Position numbers and translations under genes: made by a program. Below are positions 18,219 through 28,450 of a stretch of 64,000 nt of DNA, piece after piece. The notes under the pieces were generated by a model. The model saw only the letters and a list, made by a program, of their open reading frames with translations. It was not told the DNA's origin and did not search any database. Source of the stretch: Pseudoalteromonas espejiana DSM 9414 (lineage in GTDB: Bacteria > Pseudomonadota > Gammaproteobacteria > Enterobacterales > Alteromonadaceae); assembly GCF_002221525.1 (NCBI RefSeq), contig NZ_CP011028.1:2925001-2989000 (forward strand). Direction: 5' to 3'. Numbering within the stretch: the stretch's first letter is position 1; each line of letters opens with the position of its first letter.

Positions 18219-19808
18219 CTAGTTTTCGCGAGTATGGTTAAAGGTTACTTCTGGGTAACGCTCTGTCGATAAATTAAGATTTACACGGCTCGGTGCTATG
18301 TAAGTTAAATTATCGCCACCATCAAGTGCTAAGTTGCTTTCGCACTTGCGTTTAAACTCTTCAAACTTTTTAACGTCAGTTGAGCTTACCCAGCGCGCTG
18401 TATTTACGTTTACACCTTCGTAAATAGCATCTACGTTGTACTCAGCTTTTAAGCGCGCTACAACTACGTCAAACTGTAGTACACCTACCGCGCCTACAAT
18501 TAAGTCGTTATTAATAAGCGGTCTAAATACTTGTACTGCACCTTCTTCAGAAAGCTGTACTAAACCTTTTAATAGTTGCTTTTGTTTAAGCGGATCGCGC
18601 AAACGAATACGACGAAATAGCTCAGGCGCAAAGTTAGGAATACCGCTAAATTTAAGCTTTTCGCCTTGCGTAAAGGTATCACCAATTTGAATTGTGCCGT
18701 GGTTATGTAGGCCTATAATATCGCCTGCGAATGCATCTGCTGCACGCTCACGATCGCCCGCCATAAAGGTTACCGCATCAGAAATGCTAATTTGCTTACC
18801 TAGGCGTACGTGGTTCATTTTCATGCCTTGGCTGTATTTGCCCGACACAATACGCATAAAGGCAATACGGTCACGGTGTTTAGGGTCCATATTGGCCTGA
18901 ATTTTAAACACAAAACCGGTAAAATTTTCTTCGGTAGCAATTACTTGGCGGTCTTCTGTTTCACGTGGTAATGGCGTAGGCGCCCACTGCGTTAAGCCAT
19001 CAAGTACGTGATCAACACCAAAGTTACCAAGAGCAGTACCAAAGTACACTGGTGAAAGTTCACCCGCTAAAAATAGTTCAAGGTCAAACTCGTTTGACGC
19101 ACCAATAACAAGCTCTAGCTCTTCACGTAATTGCTCGGCGAGTTCTTCACCAATGGCGGTATCAAGCTCTGGGTTATCAAGGCCTTTTACTGTACGAACT
19201 TCTTGAATAGTATGACCTTGGCCTGTTTTGTATAAAACTGCTTCGTCGTTATGAATGTGGTAAACACCTTTAAACTCTTTACCACAACCAATTGGCCACG
19301 TAATCGGTGCACAGGCAATGTTTAGCTCTGTTTCTACTTCATCAAGTAGCTCCATTGGGTCACGAATATCACGGTCACACTTATTCATAAAGGTAACAAT
19401 AGGGGTAGTACGTAAGCGCGTAACTTCCATTAGCTTACGGGTACGTTCTTCTACACCTTTTGCGGCATCAATAACCATTAAGCACGAATCTACCGCAGTT
19501 AGCGTACGGTAAGTATCTTCTGAGAAGTCTTCGTGTCCAGGAGTATCAAGTAAATTAACCAGCGCATTGTTATACGGAAATTGCATTACAGAGGTCGTAA
19601 CCGATATACCACGCTCTTTTTCCATTTCCATCCAGTCAGACTTTGCATGCTGATTAGAGCCACGGCCTTTTACTGTTCCGGCTTTTTGAATCGCTTGTCC
19701 GAACAAAAGTACTTTTTCGGTGATGGTGGTTTTACCAGCATCCGGGTGCGATATGATTGCAAAAGTCCTTCGCTTGCTAATTTCGTTGATAATATTCTGG
19801 TCTGCCAT
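18219..19808 (-). CDS. prfC: Peptide chain release factor 3
   Basis: A 529-residue translational GTPase that removes RF1/RF2 from the ribosome after peptide release. G1 is SHPDAGKTT, the switch I region has [25 protein letters not shown]3 is DTPGHEDF and G4 is FMNKCDRD. These and the length fit PrfC rather than EF-G. It heads a probable prfC-argS unit. Confidence 0.97.
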   Translation of the reverse strand: MADQNIINEISKRRTFAIISHPDAGKTTITEKVLLFGQAIQKAGTVKGRGSNQHAKSDWMEMEKERGISVTTSVMQFPYNNALVNLLDTPGHEDFSEDTYRTLTAVDSCLMVIDAAKGVEERTRKLMEVTRLRTTPIVTFMNKCDRDIRDPMELLDEVETELNIACAPITWPIGCGKEFKGVYHIHNDEAVLYKTGQGHTIQEVRTVKGLDNPELDTAIGEELAEQLREELELVIGASNEFDLELFLAGELSPVYFGTALGNFGVDHVLDGLTQWAPTPLPRETEDRQVIATEENFTGFVFKIQANMDPKHRDRIAFMRIVSGKYSQGMKMNHVRLGKQISISDAVTFMAGDRERAADAFAGDIIGLHNHGTIQIGDTFTQGEKLKFSGIPNFAPELFRRIRLRDPLKQKQLLKGLVQLSEEGAVQVFRPLINNDLIVGAVGVLQFDVVVARLKAEYNVDAIYEGVNVNTARWVSSTDVKKFEEFKRKCESNLALDGGDNLTYIAPSRVNLNLSTERYPEVTFNHTREN

Positions 19809-20052
19809 TAATAAGTTCTTTTAGTTTGATGCCAAGTTACATGCATAACATTAAGCGTATGCAAGGCAACCCGTTAAGTTGATCGTTATTAACTGGGCTT
19901 TGAGCAATTTAGTGTGAATAAATTGACAACAATTAACGCCATATAGCTAATTTTTTAATAGTGGCAATTGTAACAGGAGTCGGTATAAAAGTGTGCTATC
20001 TAACTCAAAAATATCTTGGCTTTATATGTAAAGTGGAGGGAGTAACTAATTT

Positions 20053-20082
20053 AAAGGGCCAGCAACACGGTTACTGGCCCTG
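20053..20082 (-). terminator. Terminator of the efflux operon
   Basis: The stem GGGCCAG/CTGGCCC with an 11-base loop is followed on the minus strand by TTT. It lies 17 bases past the HlyD-family gene. Confidence 0.8.
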
Positions 20083-20098
20083 TAATTAAGGCAATGCG

Positions 20099-21133
20099 TT
20101 ACTGCGTTATTGAAATGCTTGGTACAACCGACATTCCTACACGTAATTGCTTAAGCGCTGGCTGGTTTGCATCTAGGCTAATTTTAACTGGTAAGCGCTG
20201 CACAATTTTAGTGAAGTTACCCGTGGCGTTGTGTGCACCAATAGCTGAATAGCTTACTCCACTGGCAGGGCTTAGGCTATCAACGTGGCCGCGTAAAATT
20301 TGCCCTGGTAGTGCATCTACTTTTATTTCAACTTCTTGACCTACTTTTACGTTAGCTAGTTGAGTTTCACGATAGTTTGCACTAACAAACACTTTATCAA
20401 GTGGTACAACAACCAATAGTGGGCTACCTGGTTTTACATATGCACCTACACGCACCGATTTTTGGCCAATTATGCCATCAATAGGCGCTGTAATTTGGGT
20501 GTACGATAACTTAAGCTCTGCATCAACTACGCGCGCATTCGCTTGCACTAGCACAGCTTTGGCTTTTTCAATATCGGCACGTAAAATTTCAATCTGCTGC
20601 TGTGCAGCATTAAGGCCTGCTTGGTTTTTATGCAAGTTTGCTTTTTGAATAGCCAGCTTTGCTTGTGCTTCTTCTCGTGCTTGTACAGTGCCTGAGCCAT
20701 CAGTTGCTAGGTTGGTATAACGCTTTAAATTTAACTGCGCTAATTTAAGCGATGCAGTGTCGGCCTCTGCAGCAGCTTGCGCTTGTTGTACCAGCGAATC
20801 TTGATAAGTTAACTTAGCTTGCAAGCTAGTTATACTTGCTTTAGCACTATTAGCTTGGGCTTTAGCAGCATCTAGAGCCACAACAAAATCGCGATTATCT
20901 ATGGTGGCAATTAAATCGCCTTTTTGTACTTGCTGATTATCTTTAATTAGTACTTGCTCTACCGTGCCAGGTATCCGCGGTGCCACAAAGGTAAAGTCGG
21001 CTTGCACGTAAGCATCGTCCGTTGTTTGAGTTGCACTTTGCGACTGATGTTTATTTAGATAAATAATACTGCCCGCAATAACGACAAGTATTGTTGCTGC
21101 AACGGTTAATTTAACTACTTTTGGTAAGGCCAT
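20099..21133 (-). CDS. HlyD/EmrA-family efflux adaptor
   Basis: A 344-residue periplasmic adaptor with one N-terminal membrane helix (about 9-27). It has the biotinyl-lipoyl-like halves (FVAPRIPGTVEQVLIKDNQQVQKGDLIATID at about 48-80 and ITAPIDGIIGQKSVRVGAYVKPG near 215) around a long helical hairpin (90-200), then a beta-barrel segment. It should couple the DHA2 permease to the outer-membrane factor. It is the last gene of the three-gene operon, 24 bases after the permease. Confidence 0.93.
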   Translation of the reverse strand: MALPKVVKLTVAATILVVIAGSIIYLNKHQSQSATQTTDDAYVQADFTFVAPRIPGTVEQVLIKDNQQVQKGDLIATIDNRDFVVALDAAKAQANSAKASITSLQAKLTYQDSLVQQAQAAAEADTASLKLAQLNLKRYTNLATDGSGTVQAREEAQAKLAIQKANLHKNQAGLNAAQQQIEILRADIEKAKAVLVQANARVVDAELKLSYTQITAPIDGIIGQKSVRVGAYVKPGSPLLVVVPLDKVFVSANYRETQLANVKVGQEVEIKVDALPGQILRGHVDSLSPASGVSYSAIGAHNATGNFTKIVQRLPVKISLDANQPALKQLRVGMSVVPSISITQ

Positions 21134-21157
21134 AATATATTACTCAACGATTAAAAT

Positions 21158-22702
21158 TTAAGATTTACTAAGATTCGGGGCTGGTACAAAGTTCATACAT
21201 AGCGCCAGCGGAATTAATACAAGCGCTAACACACCAAGCACTAAATAGGCATCGCCTAAGGACATCACTAACGATTGCTGGGCAATAACGCCGCCTAATT
21301 GTTCATTCGGTATGGTGTTTGCCAATGCGTTACCCACCATAGAGGCGCGGTCTAATAGCATTTCGTTATGAAAATGACTACGAACCGTTAATAGCTGCCC
21401 TACAACAGCACCACCAATGAGCGAGCCAAATACACGTAATGTGTTTATGGTTCCCGAAAAAAACGGCCCTTCGCTTGGGTCTAGTACACTGGTCATTAAA
21501 AATAAAATAGAGACCACCGCCATTGGCTGTCCAAATGCTTGCAGTAGCTGCGCTGTTAAAAATTGCTCGCGATGCCATAACGGCGTAATTTGCGCGCCGC
21601 TAAAACAAGCCAATGCAATTAAAAATAGCCCTATTGCCATTACAATGCGGGCATCTACCCATTTTTTATATAAAAGTAGCGCCACTACCGAGCCAAGCAC
21701 TAGCTGCGGCAACGCTATTAATAATCCTACTGGCGCTAGCTGTAATGCTCTATAACTGTGCAAACTGGCTAAATGGGTTGAGGGCAATATTGAGCCCGAC
21801 ATCAACACCACTAACAACATAGTAAGCATTACAGAGCCAATCCCTAAATTGCGCCTGCCTATTAATTGCGGTTTCATAAACGGTGCTTTGTGATGCCATT
21901 CGGTTAATACGTAACAGCCAAATAAAATAAGCCCACCAAATAAGCACACACTAATAAGCGATGAGTTAAACCAATCTAAGCGCACACCTTGATCAAGCGC
22001 GATAGCAATTAACGTTAACGACGATACGCCGCACACTAGGCCTAACCAATTTCCTTCTTTAAAGCGCGCATATTTAACGCCCTCTTTTGGCAGCCCCCAC
22101 GCAGTCAATGAGCCTGCAATAACACAAAGCGGAATAACTTGCCAATAAATCCAGCGCCAATCCGATAACACATCAGCCCACTGCCCGCTTAGCCAAATAG
22201 CTAAATTTGGAGCGAATGTGGCGGTCATGGCGTAAAGCGCTAAACCGTGTAAACGTATGTTAGGTGGTAAAAATTTAAGTGCAGCCATCATCAATATAGG
22301 AATGAGCGCGCCACTACTTACCCCTTGCACAAAACGCAGTGCAATTAATAAGTTTAAATCATAAATAAATGGCAAAATAGCCGCAATAACGCCACATATA
22401 GTCACCATAGAAATATGAAAGCGTCTAACCGATAACGTAATGGCAAACCATGAGGCAAAGGGCATAGCAATAAGCTCCCCAACGGTATAGGCGCTTGAAA
22501 GCCAAGACGCATCATCTAAACTAGCCCCTAATACACCTCTCACATCAGCCAAACTCAGTGCCCCTACTAGGTTATTTAAACCCGCCATCATTGCGGCAAT
22601 AAAAATACCTAATAGACCAGCAAGTGCTTGTTTTGATGGGCCTGCGGGCTTAGCAACAGGGGCAGCCTTTTGCACAGGCACATTAACCGTGACTACATTC
22701 AT
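21158..22702 (-). CDS. DHA2-family MFS drug exporter (EmrB/QacA type)
   Basis: A 514-residue permease with about 14 hydrophobic segments, the number expected for the DHA2 drug:H+ antiporter family. TM1 is near residue 28, and the WLSSAYTVGELIAMPFASW segment corresponds to EmrB TM2. It should export hydrophobic drugs through the HlyD adaptor and outer-membrane lipoprotein of the same operon. Its start codon shares one base with the upstream stop (TAATG), implying translational coupling. The substrate is unknown. Confidence 0.93.
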   Translation of the reverse strand: MNVVTVNVPVQKAAPVAKPAGPSKQALAGLLGIFIAAMMAGLNNLVGALSLADVRGVLGASLDDASWLSSAYTVGELIAMPFASWFAITLSVRRFHISMVTICGVIAAILPFIYDLNLLIALRFVQGVSSGALIPILMMAALKFLPPNIRLHGLALYAMTATFAPNLAIWLSGQWADVLSDWRWIYWQVIPLCVIAGSLTAWGLPKEGVKYARFKEGNWLGLVCGVSSLTLIAIALDQGVRLDWFNSSLISVCLFGGLILFGCYVLTEWHHKAPFMKPQLIGRRNLGIGSVMLTMLLVVLMSGSILPSTHLASLHSYRALQLAPVGLLIALPQLVLGSVVALLLYKKWVDARIVMAIGLFLIALACFSGAQITPLWHREQFLTAQLLQAFGQPMAVVSILFLMTSVLDPSEGPFFSGTINTLRVFGSLIGGAVVGQLLTVRSHFHNEMLLDRASMVGNALANTIPNEQLGGVIAQQSLVMSLGDAYLVLGVLALVLIPLALCMNFVPAPNLSKS

Positions 22703-24213
22703 TACTCGCCCTCCGCCTTGACTGACATTGTCTCAAACCCACTTTTAGCTAGCGCGTCTGGGTTCCAACCCCCACCGAGAGATTTATATAAATTCACTAG
22801 TGCAATAGAGGCATTCGTTGCACTGTTATTTAACTTAGTTTGACTGGTTAGTAAGTTACGCTGCGCCGTTAATACACTAAGGTAGTCGGCCACCCCTTGC
22901 AGGTAGGCTCTTTCAATGGTTTGTAAAGCCTGCTTATTAAAGTTGTGGGCAATTTCAACTTTGTGGTGGTGGCTTTGCTGCGCAGCCCAACCATCTACTG
23001 CGTTATCAACTTCGTGCCACGCTTTTAGTACGGTTTGACGGTATGTTAATGCCGCATTTTTCTCGCGCTCTTTAGTAAGCTTAAGCTGTGACTTTAAACG
23101 TCCTCCCTGAAAAATAGGCAAGTAAACATTTGGCCCTACTGAAAAAACACGTGAATCCCAGGTTGATAAATCACTTTGTGCATAGCCTTCAACTCCTAAT
23201 GAGCCTGTTAAAGTTATACGGGGGTAAAAATTAGCTTCAGCCGCGCCAATAGCCGCAACAGCACTGTGCAAGTTTGCTTGCGCTTGTAAAATATCTGGCC
23301 GGCGTTTAACAAACTCCGATGGAATAGCCGCAGGAATTTCGCTAGGCATAACAGGCGAAGCAATACGCTCGGCCAATAAAGCATTTAACGCACGTGGTTT
23401 TTCACCTACTAGCAACGCAAGCGCGTTCATTAATACATTACGGCGCTGTGTTTGTTCTGGCAGCGCAGCGTTAATTGTTGCCAATTCTGCTTTTGCACTA
23501 ATTGTTTCAAACCGTGTACTTACACCGTTTTTTTCACGGCTTTGAGCAAGCTTTAACACACGCTCTGCAATGGTTTTATTTTCGAGTGTTATATTGAGCT
23601 GCGTTTGTACACTACGCAGTAATAAATACGTTTTTGCCACCTCGCCCGCTAAGCTAACACGCGCTGCTTCACGCGCATAAACAGAGGCCTGCAATATAGC
23701 AACTGCGCCTTCTTCAATACGTTTATTACGACCCCATAAATCAAGTTCCCAGCTGGCATCAAAACCCAGCTGCCAAAAGTTATCAGGGTCTGAGGGCGCG
23801 CCTAATGCTACAAATTTACCGTTCTCGCTAAGCCCTTCTCGCTTGTAGTCAAACCCAGCAGATACGCTCGGTAAACGATCTGCTGATGCAATACCCAATG
23901 CTGCACGGCTTTGGTCAATTCGACTTGATGCTAGCTGTAAATCAAGATTGCCTAATTGTGCTTTTTGCTCAAGTTTCGTTAAAATAGGATCGTTTAAAAT
24001 ACTCCACCAATTCCAGGTTGATTCACTGTGTTCGCTCTGTGATTCTTGAGCGAAATATGCTGTGGGCTTTATATTTTCGCTATTAATATTTATATTCGGC
24101 TCTTTAAAACTAGGGCCTACAACGCAACCGGCTAAAACAGCTGCAGATACAAGCGCAACCGCGGTGTGCTGTGAATATTTAAAAAGCTTTTTACTAATAT
24201 TTTGAACTGGCAT
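22702..24213 (-). CDS. Outer-membrane efflux lipoprotein, NodT/OprM family
   Basis: A 503-residue TolC-like channel. The signal peptide ends in lipobox LAGC (C30). Two repeats of the outer-membrane factor domain follow, with family segments such as WNWWSILNDPILTKLEQKA, WQLGFDASWELDLWGR, VKRRPDILQAQANLHSAVAAIGAAEANFYPRI and a conserved end VNLYKSLGGGW. The frame is open 31 codons further upstream, but that part would run through a TetR operator and has no signal sequence. The ATG at 24211-24213 has AGGA six bases before it. It is the first gene of the operon. Confidence 0.93.
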   Translation of the reverse strand: MPVQNISKKLFKYSQHTAVALVSAAVLAGCVVGPSFKEPNININSENIKPTAYFAQESQSEHSESTWNWWSILNDPILTKLEQKAQLGNLDLQLASSRIDQSRAALGIASADRLPSVSAGFDYKREGLSENGKFVALGAPSDPDNFWQLGFDASWELDLWGRNKRIEEGAVAILQASVYAREAARVSLAGEVAKTYLLLRSVQTQLNITLENKTIAERVLKLAQSREKNGVSTRFETISAKAELATINAALPEQTQRRNVLMNALALLVGEKPRALNALLAERIASPVMPSEIPAAIPSEFVKRRPDILQAQANLHSAVAAIGAAEANFYPRITLTGSLGVEGYAQSDLSTWDSRVFSVGPNVYLPIFQGGRLKSQLKLTKEREKNAALTYRQTVLKAWHEVDNAVDGWAAQQSHHHKVEIAHNFNKQALQTIERAYLQGVADYLSVLTAQRNLLTSQTKLNNSATNASIALVNLYKSLGGGWNPDALAKSGFETMSVKAEGE

Positions 24214-24246
24214 ATAAAATCCTAAATTAACGTTACAACAACGTGT

Positions 24247-24265
24247 ACTGTACCGCTCGGTTTGA
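24247..24265. promoter_or_regulatory. TetR operator copy 1, before the efflux operon
   Basis: ACTGTACCGCTCGGTTTGA with an ACCG/CGGT core lies 34 bases before the outer-membrane gene. On the minus strand it overlaps a possible -10 (TACAGT) preceded by TTATCA at about 18 bases, so bound repressor would cover the operon promoter. It is identical to the copy at 24397. Confidence 0.8.
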
Positions 24266-24392
24266 CTTATTGATAAATATAAACTCGAGCAAACCAACAT
24301 AGGCACGCTCTCAGAGGCAAATATACTTACAACACGTAACTAAAATACAAAACGTAGCTACAACAACTCAATATTATAGTAGCTATTTAAAA

Positions 24393-24421
24393 TTGAACTG
24401 TACCGCTCGGTTTGATATAGT
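24393..24421 (+). promoter_or_regulatory. tetR promoter with operator copy 2 in its spacer
   Basis: The -35 TTGAAC (24393-24398) and -10 TATAGT (24416-24421) are separated by exactly 17 bases. The spacer is almost entirely the second copy of the 19-base operator (24397-24415). This implies autorepression of the regulator gene at 24456. Confidence 0.8.
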
Positions 24422-24455
24422 GTATTTAATTTAAACTTATGTCAAGGTAAATGTA

Positions 24456-25112
24456 ATGGCTAAAGAGCTTAATGCCACCTCTCCAAGTGAGTTAGAGCTA
24501 ACCGCAAAAGCAAGAACGGTTTTAAAAGCAGCACGAAAAATATTTTTAACCCACGGCTTTAACGGAGCAACGACTGACATGATTCAGCGTGAAGCAGGGG
24601 TTTCTAAATCGACTGTTTACGCTCATTTTTCCACTAAAGAAACTTTGTTTTTAGCGGTTATAAAAAGTGAATGCGAAATATTTACCGCTTCTATTCATAA
24701 TATTTCTTTTGAGCCGGGCAACTTAACTGAAAATTTACGCCATTTAGCCTACGCCTATTTAGAGGTCGCTCTATCTGAGTCCGCAGTCGCTTTATATCGA
24801 GAGGTTGTAGCTCAAGCACCTCGCTTTCCAGCGCTTGGCCATATGTTTTATAATTCAGGTCCATTAGTTGTTAAAAACAAAGTAGCCAAATACTTAGAAG
24901 ATGCTGTTACCTCAGGCGAGCTTGATTTTAAAGGTTTAGAGATTGACGAAGCTACCGGCGCATTTGTTGCGCTAATGCGAAGTGAATTACAGCTAATGCA
25001 TTTAACTCACCCAGATAAGCCTATTACAAAAACATCTATAGACCGCTGGATTGAAATAGCCATTGATTTTTTAGTACGCTCCTACGGGACTCACAATACT
25101 AAAAATGCATAA
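24456..25112 (+). CDS. TetR/AcrR-family repressor of the efflux operon
   Basis: A 218-residue regulator. The N-terminal HTH covers about residues 18-65 (TVLKAARKIFLTHGFNGATTDMIQREAGVSKSTVYAHFSTKETLFLAVI), the classical TetR fold. The C-terminal ligand domain resembles the AefR type (LYREVVAQAPRFPALGHMFY). It is divergent from the efflux genes and faces two identical operators, so it most likely represses both itself and the pump and is released by a pump substrate (inference). Confidence 0.93.
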   Translation: MAKELNATSPSELELTAKARTVLKAARKIFLTHGFNGATTDMIQREAGVSKSTVYAHFSTKETLFLAVIKSECEIFTASIHNISFEPGNLTENLRHLAYAYLEVALSESAVALYREVVAQAPRFPALGHMFYNSGPLVVKNKVAKYLEDAVTSGELDFKGLEIDEATGAFVALMRSELQLMHLTHPDKPITKTSIDRWIEIAIDFLVRSYGTHNTKNA

Positions 25113-25300
25113 TTTTCATACTACAAATGAGCCATTTTATTGCCACAGTTTGTAAAACTAGCGCGTGGCAATAACTTATTAAACTAATCGTTTATTTTAA
25201 GAGCGAATTTTTACTCTAAATTAACCCTAATCAGCTTATCCTTCTTGAGAATTAAATCTGTAACGCATATCATTGATAGATTGCACGGAGGATAAGTAGT

Positions 25301-27979
25301 TTGGTCATGAAAACCAGTAAGTTAAGCATTCGATTATTATGGTATATAACACCTTTAGTGATATTGCCTTTGTTATTTTTAGGGGGTTTTACACTTACTA
25401 ACGTAACAAACTCGACCCAAAAGCAAGCCGACCTAATAATGAGCCGCTTTGTTGAGCAACAGCAACAAAAAGTGTTTAACTATATTGATTCATTTCATTC
25501 AACGGCAAAACTACTCTCTACGTCCCCTGTTTTAAACGACTTTTTATCAAACGACATTCATGCTGATGGCAGTTACACTCGCCGTTTAGGCGCATTAATG
25601 GATGTATTTGCCAGCTACAGTGAAGCCTACCCCGATATAATTAGTATTAATTTGATTTCGGCCAGCGGTAAAAGTGATGCGTATTACTCTAATAACTTAA
25701 CAACCGCGCCTCAGTCATACCCATTTTTTAAACAAGTTTTGCAAAGTAACCTACGACAACAACAATTTATGGTGCAAAACAGTGACGGCACCACCAACCT
25801 CTTTTTTGTACAACGTGTGCAAAGTGTTGATTACTATTTAAAACGCCCTCAGCAACTAGGATTTATAGTGTTACAAGTTGAGCCTTCTATTTTAAATACC
25901 AGCATTTTAGAAGCACCTTATAACAATACCTTAAACCTACTTTTAACTAACGATGGGCAAATTTTATTTAGCTCAGATTACAGCATGCGCGGGCAATATA
26001 TTACTGAGCACGAACTTGAACAGGTTCACGATTTAGCCGATGTAGGTACGCTGTCTACCATTGAGCTTTCGAGTATAGATAAAATTGAACGAATGATATT
26101 TGCCGTACAAATGAGTGGGGGTTACTACTTTGTATCGACTATTCCTAAGGGTGTACTTTATCAATCGGGTAAGGCGATTAGTTTAATTACTGGTTTAATT
26201 GTAATTATTTCGGTGATCACCTTACCTATTTTAATTTTTGTTGTTGTACGTAATTTACTTTTAAACCCTATTGAGCTTTTAGGCGCAGCCAGTCACCGTG
26301 TTGGTGATGGTGACTTATCGGTAAACTTACCTGCACACACTAACGATGAAGTGGGCGTTTTATTTAACGATTTTAACCACATGATCAACCAAATTAGGCA
26401 CTATCAAGAGCAACTTGAAGAATATAAACACCATCTTGAAGACAAAGTAGAGAGCCGTACCAAAGCGCTTGAAGCCATGAATAGCCAACTTGAGCTTGCC
26501 ATAGCGCAGGCTGAACAAGCAAATCAGCTTAAAAGCCGCTTTTTAGCGAATATGAGTCACGAAATACGCACTCCGCTTACGGCGATTATGGGCTTTACCG
26601 AGCAATTACTTATTAGCGATAAAGTCGTAAATGACAAACAGCATTTAAATACTATTTTACGCAATTCTAAACACTTATTAGAGCTTATAAACAACATACT
26701 CGATTTATCTAAAATTGAAGCCGAAAAACTAGCGGTAGAGCAAGCACCGCTTAATGTAGTGCAATTAGTGCATGACATAGAGTCAATAATAGAGCCGCTC
26801 GCACACGAAAAGCAGCTAGATTTTAGTATTCATTACGAGCTGCCTTTACCGCGTACAATTTACAGCGATATGACTCGCTTAAAGCAAATTTTAATTAACA
26901 TAGCCAGTAATGCGGTTAAGTTTACAGAGCAAGGTAAAGTGTCTATTTGTGTGCACTACTTACAAAACAAAGAGCAGCTTGAGTTTGTAATTAAAGACAC
27001 CGGCATTGGTATGTCTGCGCATCAAATAGAGCGAGTTTTTAAGCCGTTTGAACAGGCGGATGCCACTACGACTCGCCGCTTTGGCGGCACAGGCTTAGGC
27101 TTATGTATTTCTAAAAACTTGGCACAGCTACTAGGTGGCGATGTAACACTTAAAAGTGAAATTGGCGTTGGTAGCCATTTTGCCATTACCGTTGATTGCC
27201 ATATAAATGAGCCTAAACAGCCACTTGAACTATTGACCGAAAAAGCACAACTTATACCAGAGAAAGACCCATTCTTGTCGTTTGCAACATCAAGCTTTGA
27301 TGCAAACATTTTAGTCGCCGAAGATAACCCAGATAACCAATTACTTATAAAACTACTGTTACAAACTTGGGGGCTTGAACCTGATATGGCAAATAATGGC
27401 GCACAAGCAGTAGAAATGGCGCTAGTAAACGACTACCAGCTGATCATTATGGATATGCAAATGCCCGTAATGGGCGGCCTTGAAGCGACTAAAATGCTGC
27501 GCCATGCAGCCTATGACGGCCCTATTATTGCGCTAACTGCCAATGTTATGAACCACGATATAGACACCTACATTGAAGCCGGTTGTGATAAAGCATTAGC
27601 AAAACCAATCGATAAAGACGCGCTTGAAAACGTATTAGTAAGCTATCTAAACCTTGAAAAAGATAATCAAAACAAGTGGGATAGCTTATTAAAAAGTGAA
27701 AAATTCCAGCAAATTAACGACAACTATGTAGCCAATTTGCCAAGCTATCTTGAAAGAGTAAATAATTTAAAAGCCAGTAACGATGCAGAAGCACTACGCG
27801 CTGTAGCACATAGCTTAAAAGGTAGCGCAGGGTGTTTTAATTTTGATGATATTTATCACAGTGCGGCATTACTAGAAGAGAACTTACTCAGTAACGACCA
27901 AGCACAACGCCCTACTTTGATTGTTAACTTAATCAATGCAATAGAGCAAACTATCGTTAAAAGTAAGCAGTCGGCTTAA
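25301..27979 (+). CDS. Hybrid sensor histidine kinase (Cache-like sensor, HAMP, HisKA, HATPase, REC, HPt)
   Basis: An 892-residue membrane kinase. TM1 is near residues 12-32 and TM2 near 295-320, enclosing a periplasmic Cache-like sensor of about 260 residues. HAMP follows, then a coiled coil, HisKA with FLANMSHEIRTPLTAI (His near 418), HATPase (DTGIGM, GGTGLGL), a receiver with phospho-acceptor in LIIMDMQMPVMGG (near 717), and a C-terminal HPt with AHSLKGSAGCF (His near 836). It is thus a full ArcB/BarA-type phosphorelay. GGAGG lies nine bases before a TTG start; an ATG two codons later is the alternative. No partner response regulator is adjacent, so it must pass phosphate to a distant one. 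Confidence 0.93.
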   Translation: MVMKTSKLSIRLLWYITPLVILPLLFLGGFTLTNVTNSTQKQADLIMSRFVEQQQQKVFNYIDSFHSTAKLLSTSPVLNDFLSNDIHADGSYTRRLGALMDVFASYSEAYPDIISINLISASGKSDAYYSNNLTTAPQSYPFFKQVLQSNLRQQQFMVQNSDGTTNLFFVQRVQSVDYYLKRPQQLGFIVLQVEPSILNTSILEAPYNNTLNLLLTNDGQILFSSDYSMRGQYITEHELEQVHDLADVGTLSTIELSSIDKIERMIFAVQMSGGYYFVSTIPKGVLYQSGKAISLITGLIVIISVITLPILIFVVVRNLLLNPIELLGAASHRVGDGDLSVNLPAHTNDEVGVLFNDFNHMINQIRHYQEQLEEYKHHLEDKVESRTKALEAMNSQLELAIAQAEQANQLKSRFLANMSHEIRTPLTAIMGFTEQLLISDKVVNDKQHLNTILRNSKHLLELINNILDLSKIEAEKLAVEQAPLNVVQLVHDIESIIEPLAHEKQLDFSIHYELPLPRTIYSDMTRLKQILINIASNAVKFTEQGKVSICVHYLQNKEQLEFVIKDTGIGMSAHQIERVFKPFEQADATTTRRFGGTGLGLCISKNLAQLLGGDVTLKSEIGVGSHFAITVDCHINEPKQPLELLTEKAQLIPEKDPFLSFATSSFDANILVAEDNPDNQLLIKLLLQTWGLEPDMANNGAQAVEMALVNDYQLIIMDMQMPVMGGLEATKMLRHAAYDGPIIALTANVMNHDIDTYIEAGCDKALAKPIDKDALENVLVSYLNLEKDNQNKWDSLLKSEKFQQINDNYVANLPSYLERVNNLKASNDAEALRAVAHSLKGSAGCFNFDDIYHSAALLEENLLSNDQAQRPTLIVNLINAIEQTIVKSKQSA

Positions 27980-27982
27980 GGC

Positions 27983-28450
27983 TTACGAAAAATCTAAATT
28001 AAGTGCCATGCCCATAAGTATGGCATCTTCAAACCCATTTTTAGTTTCATCGTCGCTTGGGTAGTAATTTTTACGCACCGACATTTGCGTAAAACCCGCA
28101 AGCTCGTATAGTTTAATTGCTCGCGCGTTTGTTTCACGTACTTCTAAAAATAGATTTTCAGCGTTTTGCTGCTCGCCATATTCAATAAACTGGCTAAGCA
28201 ACTGCCTAGCAATCCCCTTACCTTGCTCGCTAGGTGTAACGCAAATATCCATAAGAGTAAAATCAGGCCCTGCTTTTTCCCCAATGTAAAAACCCACTAA
28301 GGTGCTTTCATTAAATGCAGCTAAATTAAAATAGCGCCCGCCCATACATGAGCTCATTGTTTTAAGGGTCCAAGGGTGGCTATGGCATGCTGTCTCAATT
28401 GCCATTAATTGCTCAATAGCGCTTTCATCTACTGCTTTAAAGTTTATCAA
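27983..28450 (-). CDS. rimI: [Ribosomal protein bS18]-alanine N-acetyltransferase
   Basis: A 155-residue GNAT enzyme that acetylates the N-terminus of S18. The acetyl-CoA site is seen in LMDICVTPSEQGKGIARQLLSQFI (Q/RxxGxG/A), and the family end is NARAIKLYELAGFTQMSVRKNYYP. The N-terminal IETACHSHPWT matches RimI. It overlaps the holD-like gene upstream by 14 bases, reproducing the E. coli holD-rimI order. Confidence 0.93.
   Translation of the reverse strand: MINFKAVDESAIEQLMAIETACHSHPWTLKTMSSCMGGRYFNLAAFNESTLVGFYIGEKAGPDFTLMDICVTPSEQGKGIARQLLSQFIEYGEQQNAENLFLEVRETNARAIKLYELAGFTQMSVRKNYYPSDDETKNGFEDAILMGMALNLDFS

Noticed and set aside
24214..24306. Longer start of the outer-membrane efflux gene
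   Set aside because: It would put the TetR operator and promoter inside the coding region and abolish the N-terminal signal peptide.
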